In this document: piece by piece, positions 34,507 to 42,107 of the stretch | How the letters are laid out: every line of letters starts with the position of its first letter | How positions within the stretch are numbered: position 1 is the first letter of the stretch | NCBI RefSeq assembly: GCF_000701445.1 | Contig: NZ_KL370782.1 | Location: 68,983-132,982, forward strand | From: Brevundimonas bacteroides DSM 4726 | GTDB lineage: Bacteria > Pseudomonadota > Alphaproteobacteria > Caulobacterales > Caulobacteraceae | Direction: 5' to 3' | DNA: 64,000 nucleotides | The notes under the pieces: model-generated | Databases searched by the model: none | Told to the model about the DNA's origin: nothing | The model's input: only the letters and a program-made list of their open reading frames with translations | Made by a program: the position numbers and the translations under genes

Positions 34507-34910
34507 CCGCGCACGGCGGCGAGGATGCGGGCAGCCGCGTCCTCACCCTTCAGATCGCACTCCCAGATGGTCACCACGCGCCAGCCGTCTGTGGTCAGTC
34601 TGGCGAACACGTCGGCGTCCCTCGCGATGTTCCTGGCGCGTTTGGCGTCCCAGTAGGCGGCGTTGGCCTTGGGCCGCCGCGCGCCTCTCGGACAGTCGTG
34701 CCCGTGCCAGAAGCAGCCGTGCACGAACACGACCACCCGTCGGCCCTTCATCGCCAGATCGGGCCGCCCCGGCAGGCCGCATCCGCCGAGCCGGTAGCCT
34801 ATCCGGGCGGCACGCAGGGCGCGACGGACGAAGAGCTCTGGAGCGGTGTTGCGCCCTTTGACCCGGCGCATGACGGCGCTGCGCTGCTCGGGCGTGAAGA
34901 CGTCTGTCAT
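34404..34910 (-). CDS. vsr: very short patch repair (Vsr) mismatch endonuclease
   Basis: A 168-residue Vsr endonuclease: RRVKGRNTAPELFVRRAL, LPGRPDLAMKGRRVVVFVHG with the catalytic Asp and FWHGHDCP with metal/His residues. Vsr nicks T:G mismatches that arise when 5-methylcytosine deaminates. The last 35 residues or so (Ala/Ser-rich) run over the end of the histidine kinase gene and look non-conserved. No cytosine methyltransferase gene is in the window, so it is an orphan here. Confidence 0.88.
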   Translation of the reverse strand: MTDVFTPEQRSAVMRRVKGRNTAPELFVRRALRAARIGYRLGGCGLPGRPDLAMKGRRVVVFVHGCFWHGHDCPRGARRPKANAAYWDAKRARNIARDADVFARLTTDGWRVVTIWECDLKGEDAAARILAAVRGQAAATSDGAASASDSTCSSAPSRAGGVRGLETK

Positions 34911-34931
34911 ACTGGTCTCAAAAGCCCGCGC

Positions 34932-34959
34932 TCAAGCAGCGAGGCTCCGCGAGCCGAGC
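34932..34959 (-). repeat. short hairpin repeat, copy D
   Basis: On the minus strand: CTCG, GCTC-GCG-GAGC, CTCGCTGCTTGAG, 28 bases. It has the same flanks and loop as copy B but a different, still fully paired stem. It lies in the 59 bases between vsr and the peroxiredoxin gene. Confidence 0.75.
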
Positions 34960-34969
34960 CTTAGCGCCG

Positions 34970-35455
34970 CTAAATCTGCGCGATCAGGTGCTCTGCCGAC
35001 GAGACCTCGAAAGCGCCGGGCTCCTCGATGTTCAACTGGGTCACGACGCCATCCTTGACCAACATGGAATAGCGCTTCGACCGCTGGCCCATGCCGCCCC
35101 GGCTGGCGTCCATGACCAGATCCACCGCGCGGGTGAAGTCGCCGTTGCCGTCGGCCAGCATCAGGACCGTGTCGGCGTCGACCTTCTGGCTCTCAGCCCA
35201 GGCGCCCATCACGAAGGGATCGTTGACCGACAGGCAGGCGATCGTATCGACGCCCTTGGCCTTCAGCGCGTCCTTATTCTCGACATAGCCCGGCAGGTGC
35301 CGCGCCGAGCAAGTCGGGGTAAAGGCGCCCGGAACCGCGAACAGGGCGACCGTCTTGCCGCCGAAAATCTCGTCGGTCGTGATCGGCCGGGGGCCGTCCG
35401 GGGTCGGCGTCATCAGGGTGGCGGACGGGATGCGGTCGCCGATCTGCAGGGTCAT
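34970..35455 (-). CDS. peroxiredoxin (Prx5/AhpC-TSA-redoxin type)
   Basis: A 161-residue Prx5-type peroxidase with the peroxidatic Cys49 in PGAFTPTCSARHLPGY. It lacks a fused glutaredoxin domain. It reduces hydrogen peroxide and organic peroxides using thioredoxin or glutathione/glutaredoxin. ATG 35455 starts the conserved MTLQIGDRIPSATL. A longer frame upstream (to 35551) has no family match and is excluded. Confidence 0.92.
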   Translation of the reverse strand: MTLQIGDRIPSATLMTPTPDGPRPITTDEIFGGKTVALFAVPGAFTPTCSARHLPGYVENKDALKAKGVDTIACLSVNDPFVMGAWAESQKVDADTVLMLADGNGDFTRAVDLVMDASRGGMGQRSKRYSMLVKDGVVTQLNIEEPGAFEVSSAEHLIAQI

Positions 35456-35592
35456 GGCAGGCTCCGGAAGGTCTGGGATCACGCGGACATCGCGTTCGAG
35501 CGGACTGATAGTCCCCGGCCGCGTCCGGGCCAAGCCCGCCCGCGACGCCATCGGCCCTTGCGCTCGGGGTCGCCCGCCCCGATCATCGGATC

Positions 35593-36162
35593 ATGACCGA
35601 GTTCTCCTCCCTCGCCGGTCGTCTGCTGGTCGCCATGCCGGGCATCGGCGATCCGCGTTTCGAGCACGCGGTGATCATCGTCTGCGCCCACGGCCCCGAC
35701 CATGCGATGGGCCTGAGGATCGACCGGCCCGCGCCGGGCGTCGACCTGAAGTCGGTGCTGGAGAAGCTGGATACGCCGGGCGCCGTCACGGCCTCCGGTC
35801 GCCCCGTTCTCGTCGGCGGGCCGGTCGAGAAGGAACGCGGCTTCGTGTTGCACACCGACGACTGGATGATCGAGGACAGCTCGGTGGGCTTCGGCGAAGG
35901 CCTGGCCATGACCGGCACGCGTGAGGCGCTGGCGGCCATGACCCGTCCCGTCATGGGGCCGCGCCGTTCGGTTCTGGCGCTGGGCTACGCCGGCTGGGGC
36001 GACGGTCAGTTGGAGGAGGAACTGGCCGACAACGTCTGGCTCGTCGCCGAGCCGGATCTGGACCTGCTGTTCGACACCGATTTCGAGACCAAGTGGGCGC
36101 GGGCTCTGGCCACCCTCGGCGTCGACGCCGCCATGCTGTCGGCCCAGACGGGGCGGGCCTAG
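35593..36162 (+). CDS. YqgE/AlgH family protein
   Basis: A 189-residue UPF0301 protein: LAGRLLVAMPGIGDPRFEHA, VLVGGPVEKERGFVLH and LGYAGWGDGQLEEEL are the conserved segments. The fold is known, but the molecular role is not. In many proteobacteria it is next to yqgF, here it stands alone. It converges with pdeA, overlapping by four bases at the 3' ends. Confidence 0.9.
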   Translation: MTEFSSLAGRLLVAMPGIGDPRFEHAVIIVCAHGPDHAMGLRIDRPAPGVDLKSVLEKLDTPGAVTASGRPVLVGGPVEKERGFVLHTDDWMIEDSSVGFGEGLAMTGTREALAAMTRPVMGPRRSVLALGYAGWGDGQLEEELADNVWLVAEPDLDLLFDTDFETKWARALATLGVDAAMLSAQTGRA

Positions 36163-37838
36163 CCCGACCGCGCCTTGAGCGGCGCCACGCCATCGGAAAG
36201 GCTTTCGTTCAGATAGACCTCGGCCTCTTGGGCCGGCAAGGCAGGCGCATAGCCGAAGCCTTGGCCATAGTGGCATTGCTGATCCAGAAGCAGACGCGCG
36301 AGGCTGGCGTTCTCCACCCCCTCGGCCACGACTTCCAGCGACAGGTCGCGGCCGAGGTTGACGACCGACTTCACGATCTTCGCCGAGCCCTCGTCCTTGT
36401 CCATCGTCAGCACGAAGTAGCGGTCGATCTTCAGCGTATCGAACGGCAGCCGCGCCAGATAGGACAGCGAAGAGAACCCGGTTCCGAAGTCGTCGAGCGC
36501 CAGAGAGGCTCCGGCATCCTTGAGCTTCTGCAGGATCACGGCGGCGGTCGCCGTATCCCGCATGATGTCGCCTTCGGTCACTTCCAGCTTGAGCGCACCC
36601 TTGGGCAGTCCCGTTTCGGCGATGACCCGCGCCACGTCCTCGACCAGGTTCGGCCGCTCGATCTCCCCGACCGACAGGTTGACGCTGCAGAACAGCTTGC
36701 CCGCCGTCGGGTGCCGATGCAGCCACTCGGCCAGCTGCCGCGCCGACTGGGTCATCATCATCAGGCCCAGATCGTTCATCAGGCCCATTTCATCGGTCAG
36801 GCCCAGGAACTCGTCCGGCGCCACCATGCCCCGCCTGGGATGACGCCAGCGCGCCAGTGCCTCGAAACCCGCCACGGCACCAGTGTGCAGGTTCACGATC
36901 GGCTGGAAAAAGGGCTCGATCTCGCCGCGCACGAAGGCGTTCCTGAGATCGGCCTCCAGCGCCAGACGGCTCAGGCTATCGCTCTCCAGCGATCGGCCAT
37001 AGGCGGCGGTTCCGCCACGCCCCAGCTTCTTGGCCGATCCCACGGCCAGTTCGACGCGCCGCAGAAGCTCGGCCGGATCGGCGGCGTCCGGGCCCCCTTC
37101 GCAGGCGAGCGACCCGATCGAAACGGTCGGATAGATGTCGAAGCCCGCGACCCGGAGCGGCTGCTCCAGCGCGTCGCGGAGGCGATCGGTAGCCTGCCCG
37201 AATCCGCGCGGCACGATCGCGGCAAACTCGTCCTCGCCGATTCGGGCGGGATGCGCCCCGTCCGAGAAGGCCGCCGCCATGCGCGAGCCCAGCGCCGAGA
37301 TGACCATGTCGGTCCGCTCGTGCCCCAGCGCCTCGTTCAGCCGGCGCAGCCGATCGACGTCGGCCACGACCATCTCGTAGTCGCCCGGCGTGGTCAGGGT
37401 CTCGCCGACGCGGGCGAGGAAGCTCTTGCGGTCCAGCAGGCCGGTCAGGGCGTCCTTGTCCACGCCGGCGATCTTGGTGTCGAGCGCCACCATGCCGGCG
37501 GCGCGGAGCCCATCTTCCAGCCAGACGCCGCGCCACAGGCAGGTCTCGCCCGCCCGCATGCGCAGACGCACCACGACCTCGGTGCCTTCCTCGGCGGGCT
37601 TCAGGATGCGCTCGGCCAAGGCCCGGTCCTGCGGCAGGGCCAGGGCGATGAAGGCGGCGCCGGAGCATTCGGGCGCGAGCGGACCCAGACCCAGCGGTCG
37701 CGTCGCCCCGGTCAGGCGCAGGGAATCCTCGGCGGGCGTCCAAATCCACAGCGCGCTTTCGGCGGCGGCCAGGGCCTCGATCGCCGTGGTCGCGTCCCAG
37801 GTCAGGCTGCGGGATCGCGGGGTCACGTCGCGGGACAT
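36159..37838 (-). CDS. pdeA: cyclic di-GMP phosphodiesterase with degenerate GGDEF and active EAL domain (PdeA-like)
   Basis: A 559-residue PAS-GGDEF-EAL protein. A PAS-like N-terminus (about 20-120) is followed by a GGDEF domain whose signature is GEDEF (201-205), and an EAL domain with the catalytic EAL at 326-328 (FEALARWRHP), the second acidic set in LALDDFGTGFSSL and the Lys/Glu motif ending VAEGVENAS. Caulobacter PdeA has the same length class and the same GEDEF motif, which binds GTP to switch on the EAL activity. It lowers cyclic di-GMP during the swarmer phase. The assignment rests on this architecture and is quite likely, not certain. Confidence 0.82.
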   Translation of the reverse strand: MSRDVTPRSRSLTWDATTAIEALAAAESALWIWTPAEDSLRLTGATRPLGLGPLAPECSGAAFIALALPQDRALAERILKPAEEGTEVVVRLRMRAGETCLWRGVWLEDGLRAAGMVALDTKIAGVDKDALTGLLDRKSFLARVGETLTTPGDYEMVVADVDRLRRLNEALGHERTDMVISALGSRMAAAFSDGAHPARIGEDEFAAIVPRGFGQATDRLRDALEQPLRVAGFDIYPTVSIGSLACEGGPDAADPAELLRRVELAVGSAKKLGRGGTAAYGRSLESDSLSRLALEADLRNAFVRGEIEPFFQPIVNLHTGAVAGFEALARWRHPRRGMVAPDEFLGLTDEMGLMNDLGLMMMTQSARQLAEWLHRHPTAGKLFCSVNLSVGEIERPNLVEDVARVIAETGLPKGALKLEVTEGDIMRDTATAAVILQKLKDAGASLALDDFGTGFSSLSYLARLPFDTLKIDRYFVLTMDKDEGSAKIVKSVVNLGRDLSLEVVAEGVENASLARLLLDQQCHYGQGFGYAPALPAQEAEVYLNESLSDGVAPLKARSG

Positions 37839-37841
37839 CCT

Positions 37842-38429
37842 TCAGGGCGCGCTGAACTCGTCCGACACCAGGCCGAACAGGAGATGATCTGCCCATGCGC
37901 CGTTAATTTTGAGATAAGCCCGCGCCTCGCCCTCCTTGCGGAACCCGGCCTTCTCCAGCACCCGCCGCGAGGCGAGATTGGTCGGAATGCAGGCCGCCTC
38001 CAGCCGATGCAGCCGCGCCGACCGGAAGGCGAAGCCCGCCATCGTCCGAACCGCCGCCGTCGCCAGGCCTCTTCCGGCAAAAGGCTCGCCGATCCAGTAG
38101 CCGAGGGTGCCCGTCTCGGCGACGCCCCGCCGGACGTTGGACAGGGTGATGGCGCCGTAGAGCGTCCGCCCCTTCGGGTCGAACACGAAGAAGGGCCAGG
38201 CGTGGCCCTGATCCATCTCCCGCGCATAGAGCCCGAGCCGTCGACGAAAGGCCGCGCGGGTCAGGTCGTCGTCCGGCCAGGTGGGCTCCCAAGGGCGAAG
38301 ATACTCGCGGGACAGGTGGCGCAGGTCGGCCCAGGCCTCGAAATCGCCGGATCGGGGCGGCCGCAGCATGACGGCGCCCCCCTCCACCACGGGACCGGTC
38401 GCATCCGTCATCCAGTCCAGCAGGGCCAT
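37842..38429 (-). CDS. GNAT N-acetyltransferase, RimJ/RimL-like
   Basis: A 195-residue GNAT protein. It has the family's opening (VMLRPPRSGDFEAWADLRH), the acetyl-CoA loop GEPFAGRGLATAAVR and the typical ending NLASRRVLEKAGFRKEGEARAYLKI. Members acetylate ribosomal protein N-termini or small amines. The target is unknown. The gene lies three bases upstream of pdeA on the same strand. Confidence 0.88.
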   Translation of the reverse strand: MALLDWMTDATGPVVEGGAVMLRPPRSGDFEAWADLRHLSREYLRPWEPTWPDDDLTRAAFRRRLGLYAREMDQGHAWPFFVFDPKGRTLYGAITLSNVRRGVAETGTLGYWIGEPFAGRGLATAAVRTMAGFAFRSARLHRLEAACIPTNLASRRVLEKAGFRKEGEARAYLKINGAWADHLLFGLVSDEFSAP

Positions 38430-38470
38430 GGGGGAAGCCTAGTCCGTTCTACCGGTCTTGGGGAGACATC

Positions 38471-39733
38471 TCAGGCAAGGCGAGCCGCGAAGGCCGGGCC
38501 GGCCGGGGCGGCGGTCTTAGGCCCGAGCACGGCGGTGGCGGCGTGGCCGCTCTGGATCGTGCGGCGGCCCGCCTCTGCCACGGCCTCGGCGGTGACGGCG
38601 TCGATGCGGGCGGCGGTCTCCTCCGACGGGATCGGCCGGTCGAACATCAGGGTCTGGGCGGCCATGCGGCCGGCGCGGCTGGCCGGGCTCTCGTCCGACA
38701 TCCACAGGCCGGCCTTGAGCACGGCCTTGGCGCGCGACAGCTCCGCGTCGGTCGGACCGTGGTCGGCCAGATCGCGGATCTGGTCGGCGGTCAACTCGGC
38801 CAGTTCCACGGCTCGGTCGGCGGCGGCGCCGGCGTAGACGCCGAGGATGCCCGCGTCGTCGTAAGGGTCGTGCCAGGCGTCGATGGCGTAGGCCAGACCG
38901 CGTTCCTCGCGCGCCGTCTGGAACAACCGGCTGGCCATGCCTCCGCCCAGGATTTCGCTGAACACCCGCATCGCCGGAGCGGCGGGATCGGACGCCGAAA
39001 CACCGGGCAGTTCGAAAACGAGGTTGGCCTGTTCGATTCGGCGCGAGAGGCTGGCCTGTCCGCCCGTGAAGGCGGCGGGCGCGGGGGCGTCGGCTGAAGC
39101 CGGGACGGCGTCGCCGAAGAAGCGTTCGGCGAGCGCCAGCAGCTCGTCCTCGTCCACGGCGCCGGAGACGGCCACGGTCATGCGGTCGGGCGAATAGAGC
39201 CGGGCGCGCCACGCCTGCATCGTCGCCCGGTCGGCGGAGGACAGGCTCTCGACCGAGCCCAGAATGGGCCGACCCAGGGGCTGGCCGGCGAAGGCCTGGG
39301 TCTGGGCCATTTCGAACACGTGGTCGTCGGGCGTGTCGAAGGCCTCGGCGATCTCCTGGGCGACGACGTCCTTCTCGCGTTCGATCTCTGCGGGGTCGAG
39401 CGTGGGGCGGAAGACGAGGTCGGACACGACCTGCAGGGCGAGCGACAGGGAGCCGTCCAGCGCCCGGACGTCGAAGCTGGTGCGCTCATAGCCGGTGGCG
39501 GCGTTGATCGATCCGCCCTCGGCCTCGATGCGTTCGACGATGTCGCGCGCGCCCATCGCGCCCGCGCCCTTGAAGACGAGGTGCTCCAGCAGGTGCGACC
39601 AGCCCGAGCGGTCCTCCGGCTCCCACCGCGCCCCGCCCTTGACGGCTACGGTCAGGGCGAGCGTTCGCAGGCCCGGCATGGGGTCGCAGACGACGCGAAC
39701 GCCGTTGGAAAGGGTGTGCAGACGGGGGTTCAC
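38471..39733 (-). CDS. M16 family zinc metallopeptidase
   Basis: A 420-residue processing-peptidase-like M16B protein with the inverted zinc motif HLLEH (47-51) and the downstream Glu in EKDVVAQEIAEAFD. The second half has the R/Y substrate pair region (REERGLAYAIDAW). The fold is two M16 domains in a chain. In alphaproteobacteria this gene is related to mitochondrial MPP. It starts with GTG at 39733, which gives a four-base overlap with the SURF1 gene. It is usual after thrC or, as here, after the cytochrome oxidase cluster. Confidence 0.9.
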   Translation of the reverse strand: MNPRLHTLSNGVRVVCDPMPGLRTLALTVAVKGGARWEPEDRSGWSHLLEHLVFKGAGAMGARDIVERIEAEGGSINAATGYERTSFDVRALDGSLSLALQVVSDLVFRPTLDPAEIEREKDVVAQEIAEAFDTPDDHVFEMAQTQAFAGQPLGRPILGSVESLSSADRATMQAWRARLYSPDRMTVAVSGAVDEDELLALAERFFGDAVPASADAPAPAAFTGGQASLSRRIEQANLVFELPGVSASDPAAPAMRVFSEILGGGMASRLFQTAREERGLAYAIDAWHDPYDDAGILGVYAGAAADRAVELAELTADQIRDLADHGPTDAELSRAKAVLKAGLWMSDESPASRAGRMAAQTLMFDRPIPSEETAARIDAVTAEAVAEAGRRTIQSGHAATAVLGPKTAAPAGPAFAARLA

Positions 39734-40446
39734 GCGCGGCCCCGGAGGCGGCGGATCAGCATGGCGACGTAGACGCCGGCCAGCGCGAGCGCGAGGCCGA
39801 ACCAGGTGATCGCATAGCCGAGATGATTGTTGGAGAAGACGGCCGGAGGCGCGGAGGCGACCAAGGCCTCCCACTCCGGATTGGGGCTGACGAGGGCGAA
39901 CAGGGTGAACTCCGACGGCGGGGTTGTGGCGCCGAGCGCCCGGGCCATCGCGGCGTTGTCCCGACCGTAGAAGCGGGTCCCTTCCGGCGCGGGGGTCATG
40001 GCGCCCGGCGGCGGCGTGCGGCGCAGCTCCACCGTCAGGCTGAGCGGCAGGGTGGACGGCTGGATCGGCGGGCGCGCGGAAATGGTCTCGGCCACGAAGC
40101 CCCGGTCGACGAGGAAGGTCTGATCGAGCCCCTCGGGCGCGCAGGCCGAGATCAGGCGGACGCCCGGCTGGCCGTCCTGGATGGAGACGAGCTCGACATA
40201 GGGGGCGGTGGGCAGGCCCCGGCAGAGGACGAGCGCCTTGCGGAACTCAGGATCGGGCGCGGCGAGGACGTCGGCCAGGAGCGCCGGCGGCTGGGCGGCC
40301 GCTGCCTCGGCGCGGGCGATGACATCGGTCTTCCAGGCCAGGCGCTGGGTCTGCCAGACGCCCAGCCCGATGAGCAGGCCGAGCGCCGGGATCAGCAGGA
40401 TCGTCAGCAGCCAGGGGAACCCCGGCCTGCGTTCGGGATCAGCCAA
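39730..40446 (-). CDS. SURF1 family cytochrome oxidase biogenesis protein
   Basis: A 238-residue protein with two transmembrane helices at its ends (about 12-32, WLLTILLIPALGLLIGLGVW, and 210-230) and a periplasmic domain between (PGVRLISACAP, FLVDRGFV, FSNNHLGYAITWFGLA). SURF1 helps insert haem a into subunit I. It begins with TTG (40444-40446) and no better start is available. It overlaps the end of ctaE by eight bases, so it is part of the oxidase operon. Confidence 0.92.
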   Translation of the reverse strand: MADPERRPGFPWLLTILLIPALGLLIGLGVWQTQRLAWKTDVIARAEAAAAQPPALLADVLAAPDPEFRKALVLCRGLPTAPYVELVSIQDGQPGVRLISACAPEGLDQTFLVDRGFVAETISARPPIQPSTLPLSLTVELRRTPPPGAMTPAPEGTRFYGRDNAAMARALGATTPPSEFTLFALVSPNPEWEALVASAPPAVFSNNHLGYAITWFGLALALAGVYVAMLIRRLRGRA

Positions 40447-41311
40447 AGGTGACGTAGACGAAGGCGAAAAGGAACAGCCAGACCACGTCCACGAAGTGCC
40501 AATACCAGGCCGCCGCCTCGAAGCCGAAGTGCTTCTCCGGGCGCAGTTGACCGGCCAGCAGGCGCAGCAGGCAGACGGCCAGGAAGATGGTGCCTACCAG
40601 AACGTGGAAGCCGTGGAAGCCGGTGGCCATGAAGAAGATGGAACCATACAGCCCCGAGCCCGCCGCTTCGTCGTTGAAGAACAGATTCTCGTGGATGATG
40701 TGCTGGTACTCATAGGCCTGCACGCCGGTGAACAGGATGCCCAGCGCGACCGTGATGATCAGGCCCAGACGGGCGCCGTTGCGGTCGCCGACCTGAAGCG
40801 CGTGGTGGGCCCAGGTCACCGTCGTGCCCGACAGCAGCAGGATGACGGTGTTCAGCAGCGGCAGCTGCCAGGCGTCCAGCGTCTCGACGCCGCGCGGCGG
40901 CCAGGTCGACCAGGCGGCGGCGGTCTCGGCCCAGCTGGAGATCTCGGGGATGTTCGTGCGCGCCTCGTTGAAGAGGGCCATCTCGAAGAACATCCAGAAG
41001 AAGGCGGCGAAGAACATGATCTCCGACGCGATGAACAGCGTCATGCCGTAGCGCAGTCCGATCGACACAACGGGCGTGTGGTCGCCCTTCTGGCCCTCGC
41101 GGATCACGTCCCACCACCAGGCGCCCATACCGTACAGCGTGCCGGCCAGACCCGCGAAGAACAGCCACGAGGTGCCTTCCGGCAGACCGAACAGCCCCTT
41201 CATCCAGGCCACGGCGCCGACCATCATCACGGTGACGGTGATGGAGCAGAGCAGCGGATAGGGGCTGGGGTCGACCAGGTGGTAGTCGTGATGCGGAGCG
41301 GCGTGGGCCAT
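40439..41311 (-). CDS. ctaE: cytochrome c oxidase subunit III
   Basis: A 290-residue seven-helix subunit III, starting MAHAAPHHDYHLVDPSPYPL. Conserved points: the Glu of FFWMFFEMALFNEA, WPPRGVETLDAWQLPLLNT and the final YWHFVDVVWLFLFAFVY. It stabilises the aa3-type oxidase and supports proton uptake. It comes 53 bases after ctaG in the operon. Confidence 0.96.
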   Translation of the reverse strand: MAHAAPHHDYHLVDPSPYPLLCSITVTVMMVGAVAWMKGLFGLPEGTSWLFFAGLAGTLYGMGAWWWDVIREGQKGDHTPVVSIGLRYGMTLFIASEIMFFAAFFWMFFEMALFNEARTNIPEISSWAETAAAWSTWPPRGVETLDAWQLPLLNTVILLLSGTTVTWAHHALQVGDRNGARLGLIITVALGILFTGVQAYEYQHIIHENLFFNDEAAGSGLYGSIFFMATGFHGFHVLVGTIFLAVCLLRLLAGQLRPEKHFGFEAAAWYWHFVDVVWLFLFAFVYVTFG

Positions 41312-41364
41312 GTCGTGTCCGGGTCAGGCGATAGGAGGTTTGCGGCAGGCTATAGCGTCGGGTT

Positions 41365-41928
41365 TCAGCCCGCGCCAGAGGCCGGAGCGTCTTCCGAAGA
41401 GGGATAGAAGGTGTAGCTGAGCGTGATCTCCTCGACACCGTCAGTCTCCGCGTTCTCGGCGATGAGCGGATCGACATAGTACTGCACTGGGAATTGGATG
41501 GTCTGGCCGGGCGCGATCGTCTGATCGTCGAAGCAGAAGCACTGCAGCTTCTGGAAATACTGGCCGGTCTGCTCAGGGACGACGTTGTAGCTGGCGCGCG
41601 CCGCGATCGGCTGGTTCGAGGTGTTGGTGACGTCGAAATAGGCCAGGCCCGTCTCGCCGATGCGGACGGTCTGGGTGACCTGCTCGGCCTTGAAGGTCAT
41701 GGGCAGGTTGCGGACGTTGGTGTCGAAGCGCACCTTGATGGTGCGGTCGAGGACGACGTCGGAGGGCTTGTCGGCCCGCATGGTCGTGCCGCCGAAGCCG
41801 GTGACCTGGCAGAACAGCTGATAGAGCGGCACGGCCGCGAAGGCCGCGCCGGTCATGGTCAGGACGACGCCCGCGCAGGCGAGCGCCACGGCGCGAGTGG
41901 ACCAGCGGGACTTGCGCTCTTCGCCCAT
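41365..41928 (-). CDS. ctaG: cytochrome c oxidase assembly protein CtaG (Cox11)
   Basis: A 187-residue Cox11-type copper chaperone: one N-terminal membrane anchor, then a periplasmic Ig-like domain with the copper-binding motif KLQCFCFDDQ. An additional Cys in PLYQLFCQVTGFGG is also conserved. It delivers copper to CuB of subunit I. Start ATG 41928 shares its bases with the stop of the small coxF-like gene (TGATGG). Confidence 0.95.
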   Translation of the reverse strand: MGEERKSRWSTRAVALACAGVVLTMTGAAFAAVPLYQLFCQVTGFGGTTMRADKPSDVVLDRTIKVRFDTNVRNLPMTFKAEQVTQTVRIGETGLAYFDVTNTSNQPIAARASYNVVPEQTGQYFQKLQCFCFDDQTIAPGQTIQFPVQYYVDPLIAENAETDGVEEITLSYTFYPSSEDAPASGAG

Positions 41929-42107
41929 CAGCGCGCGGCCTCCGCCGCCGCGGCGGCGTTCAGTGCCTTTCGCTCTGCCAGGTTCGACTGCATGCGCAGG
42001 AAGGTCGTCAGGAAGATCAGCACGATGAAGCCGACGAGGCCCAGCGCGATCCACAGGCTGCGGCGGTTGCGGGCCTTGAGCTGTTCGGGGGTCAGGAAGG
42101 TGGACAT
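41928..42107 (-). CDS. coxF: small membrane protein of the oxidase operon (CoxF-like, 59 aa)
   Basis: A 59-residue reading frame exactly filling the space between ctaB and ctaG. Its ATG (42107) overlaps the ctaB stop and its TGA overlaps the ctaG start. The product begins MSTFLTPEQLKARN, has one transmembrane helix (about 18-37, LWIALGLVGFIVLIFLTTFL) and ends in an Ala-rich helix. A small protein of this size is present here in the oxidase operons of other alphaproteobacteria. Its function is not established. It is easily missed because it is short. Confidence 0.88.
   Translation of the reverse strand: MSTFLTPEQLKARNRRSLWIALGLVGFIVLIFLTTFLRMQSNLAERKALNAAAAAEAAR

Noticed and set aside
36093-38837. 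914-codon plus-strand frame over pdeA and the acetyltransferase
   Set aside because: An antisense shadow. It has no domain motifs, and the opposite strand carries the complete PdeA and GNAT proteins with all active-site residues.
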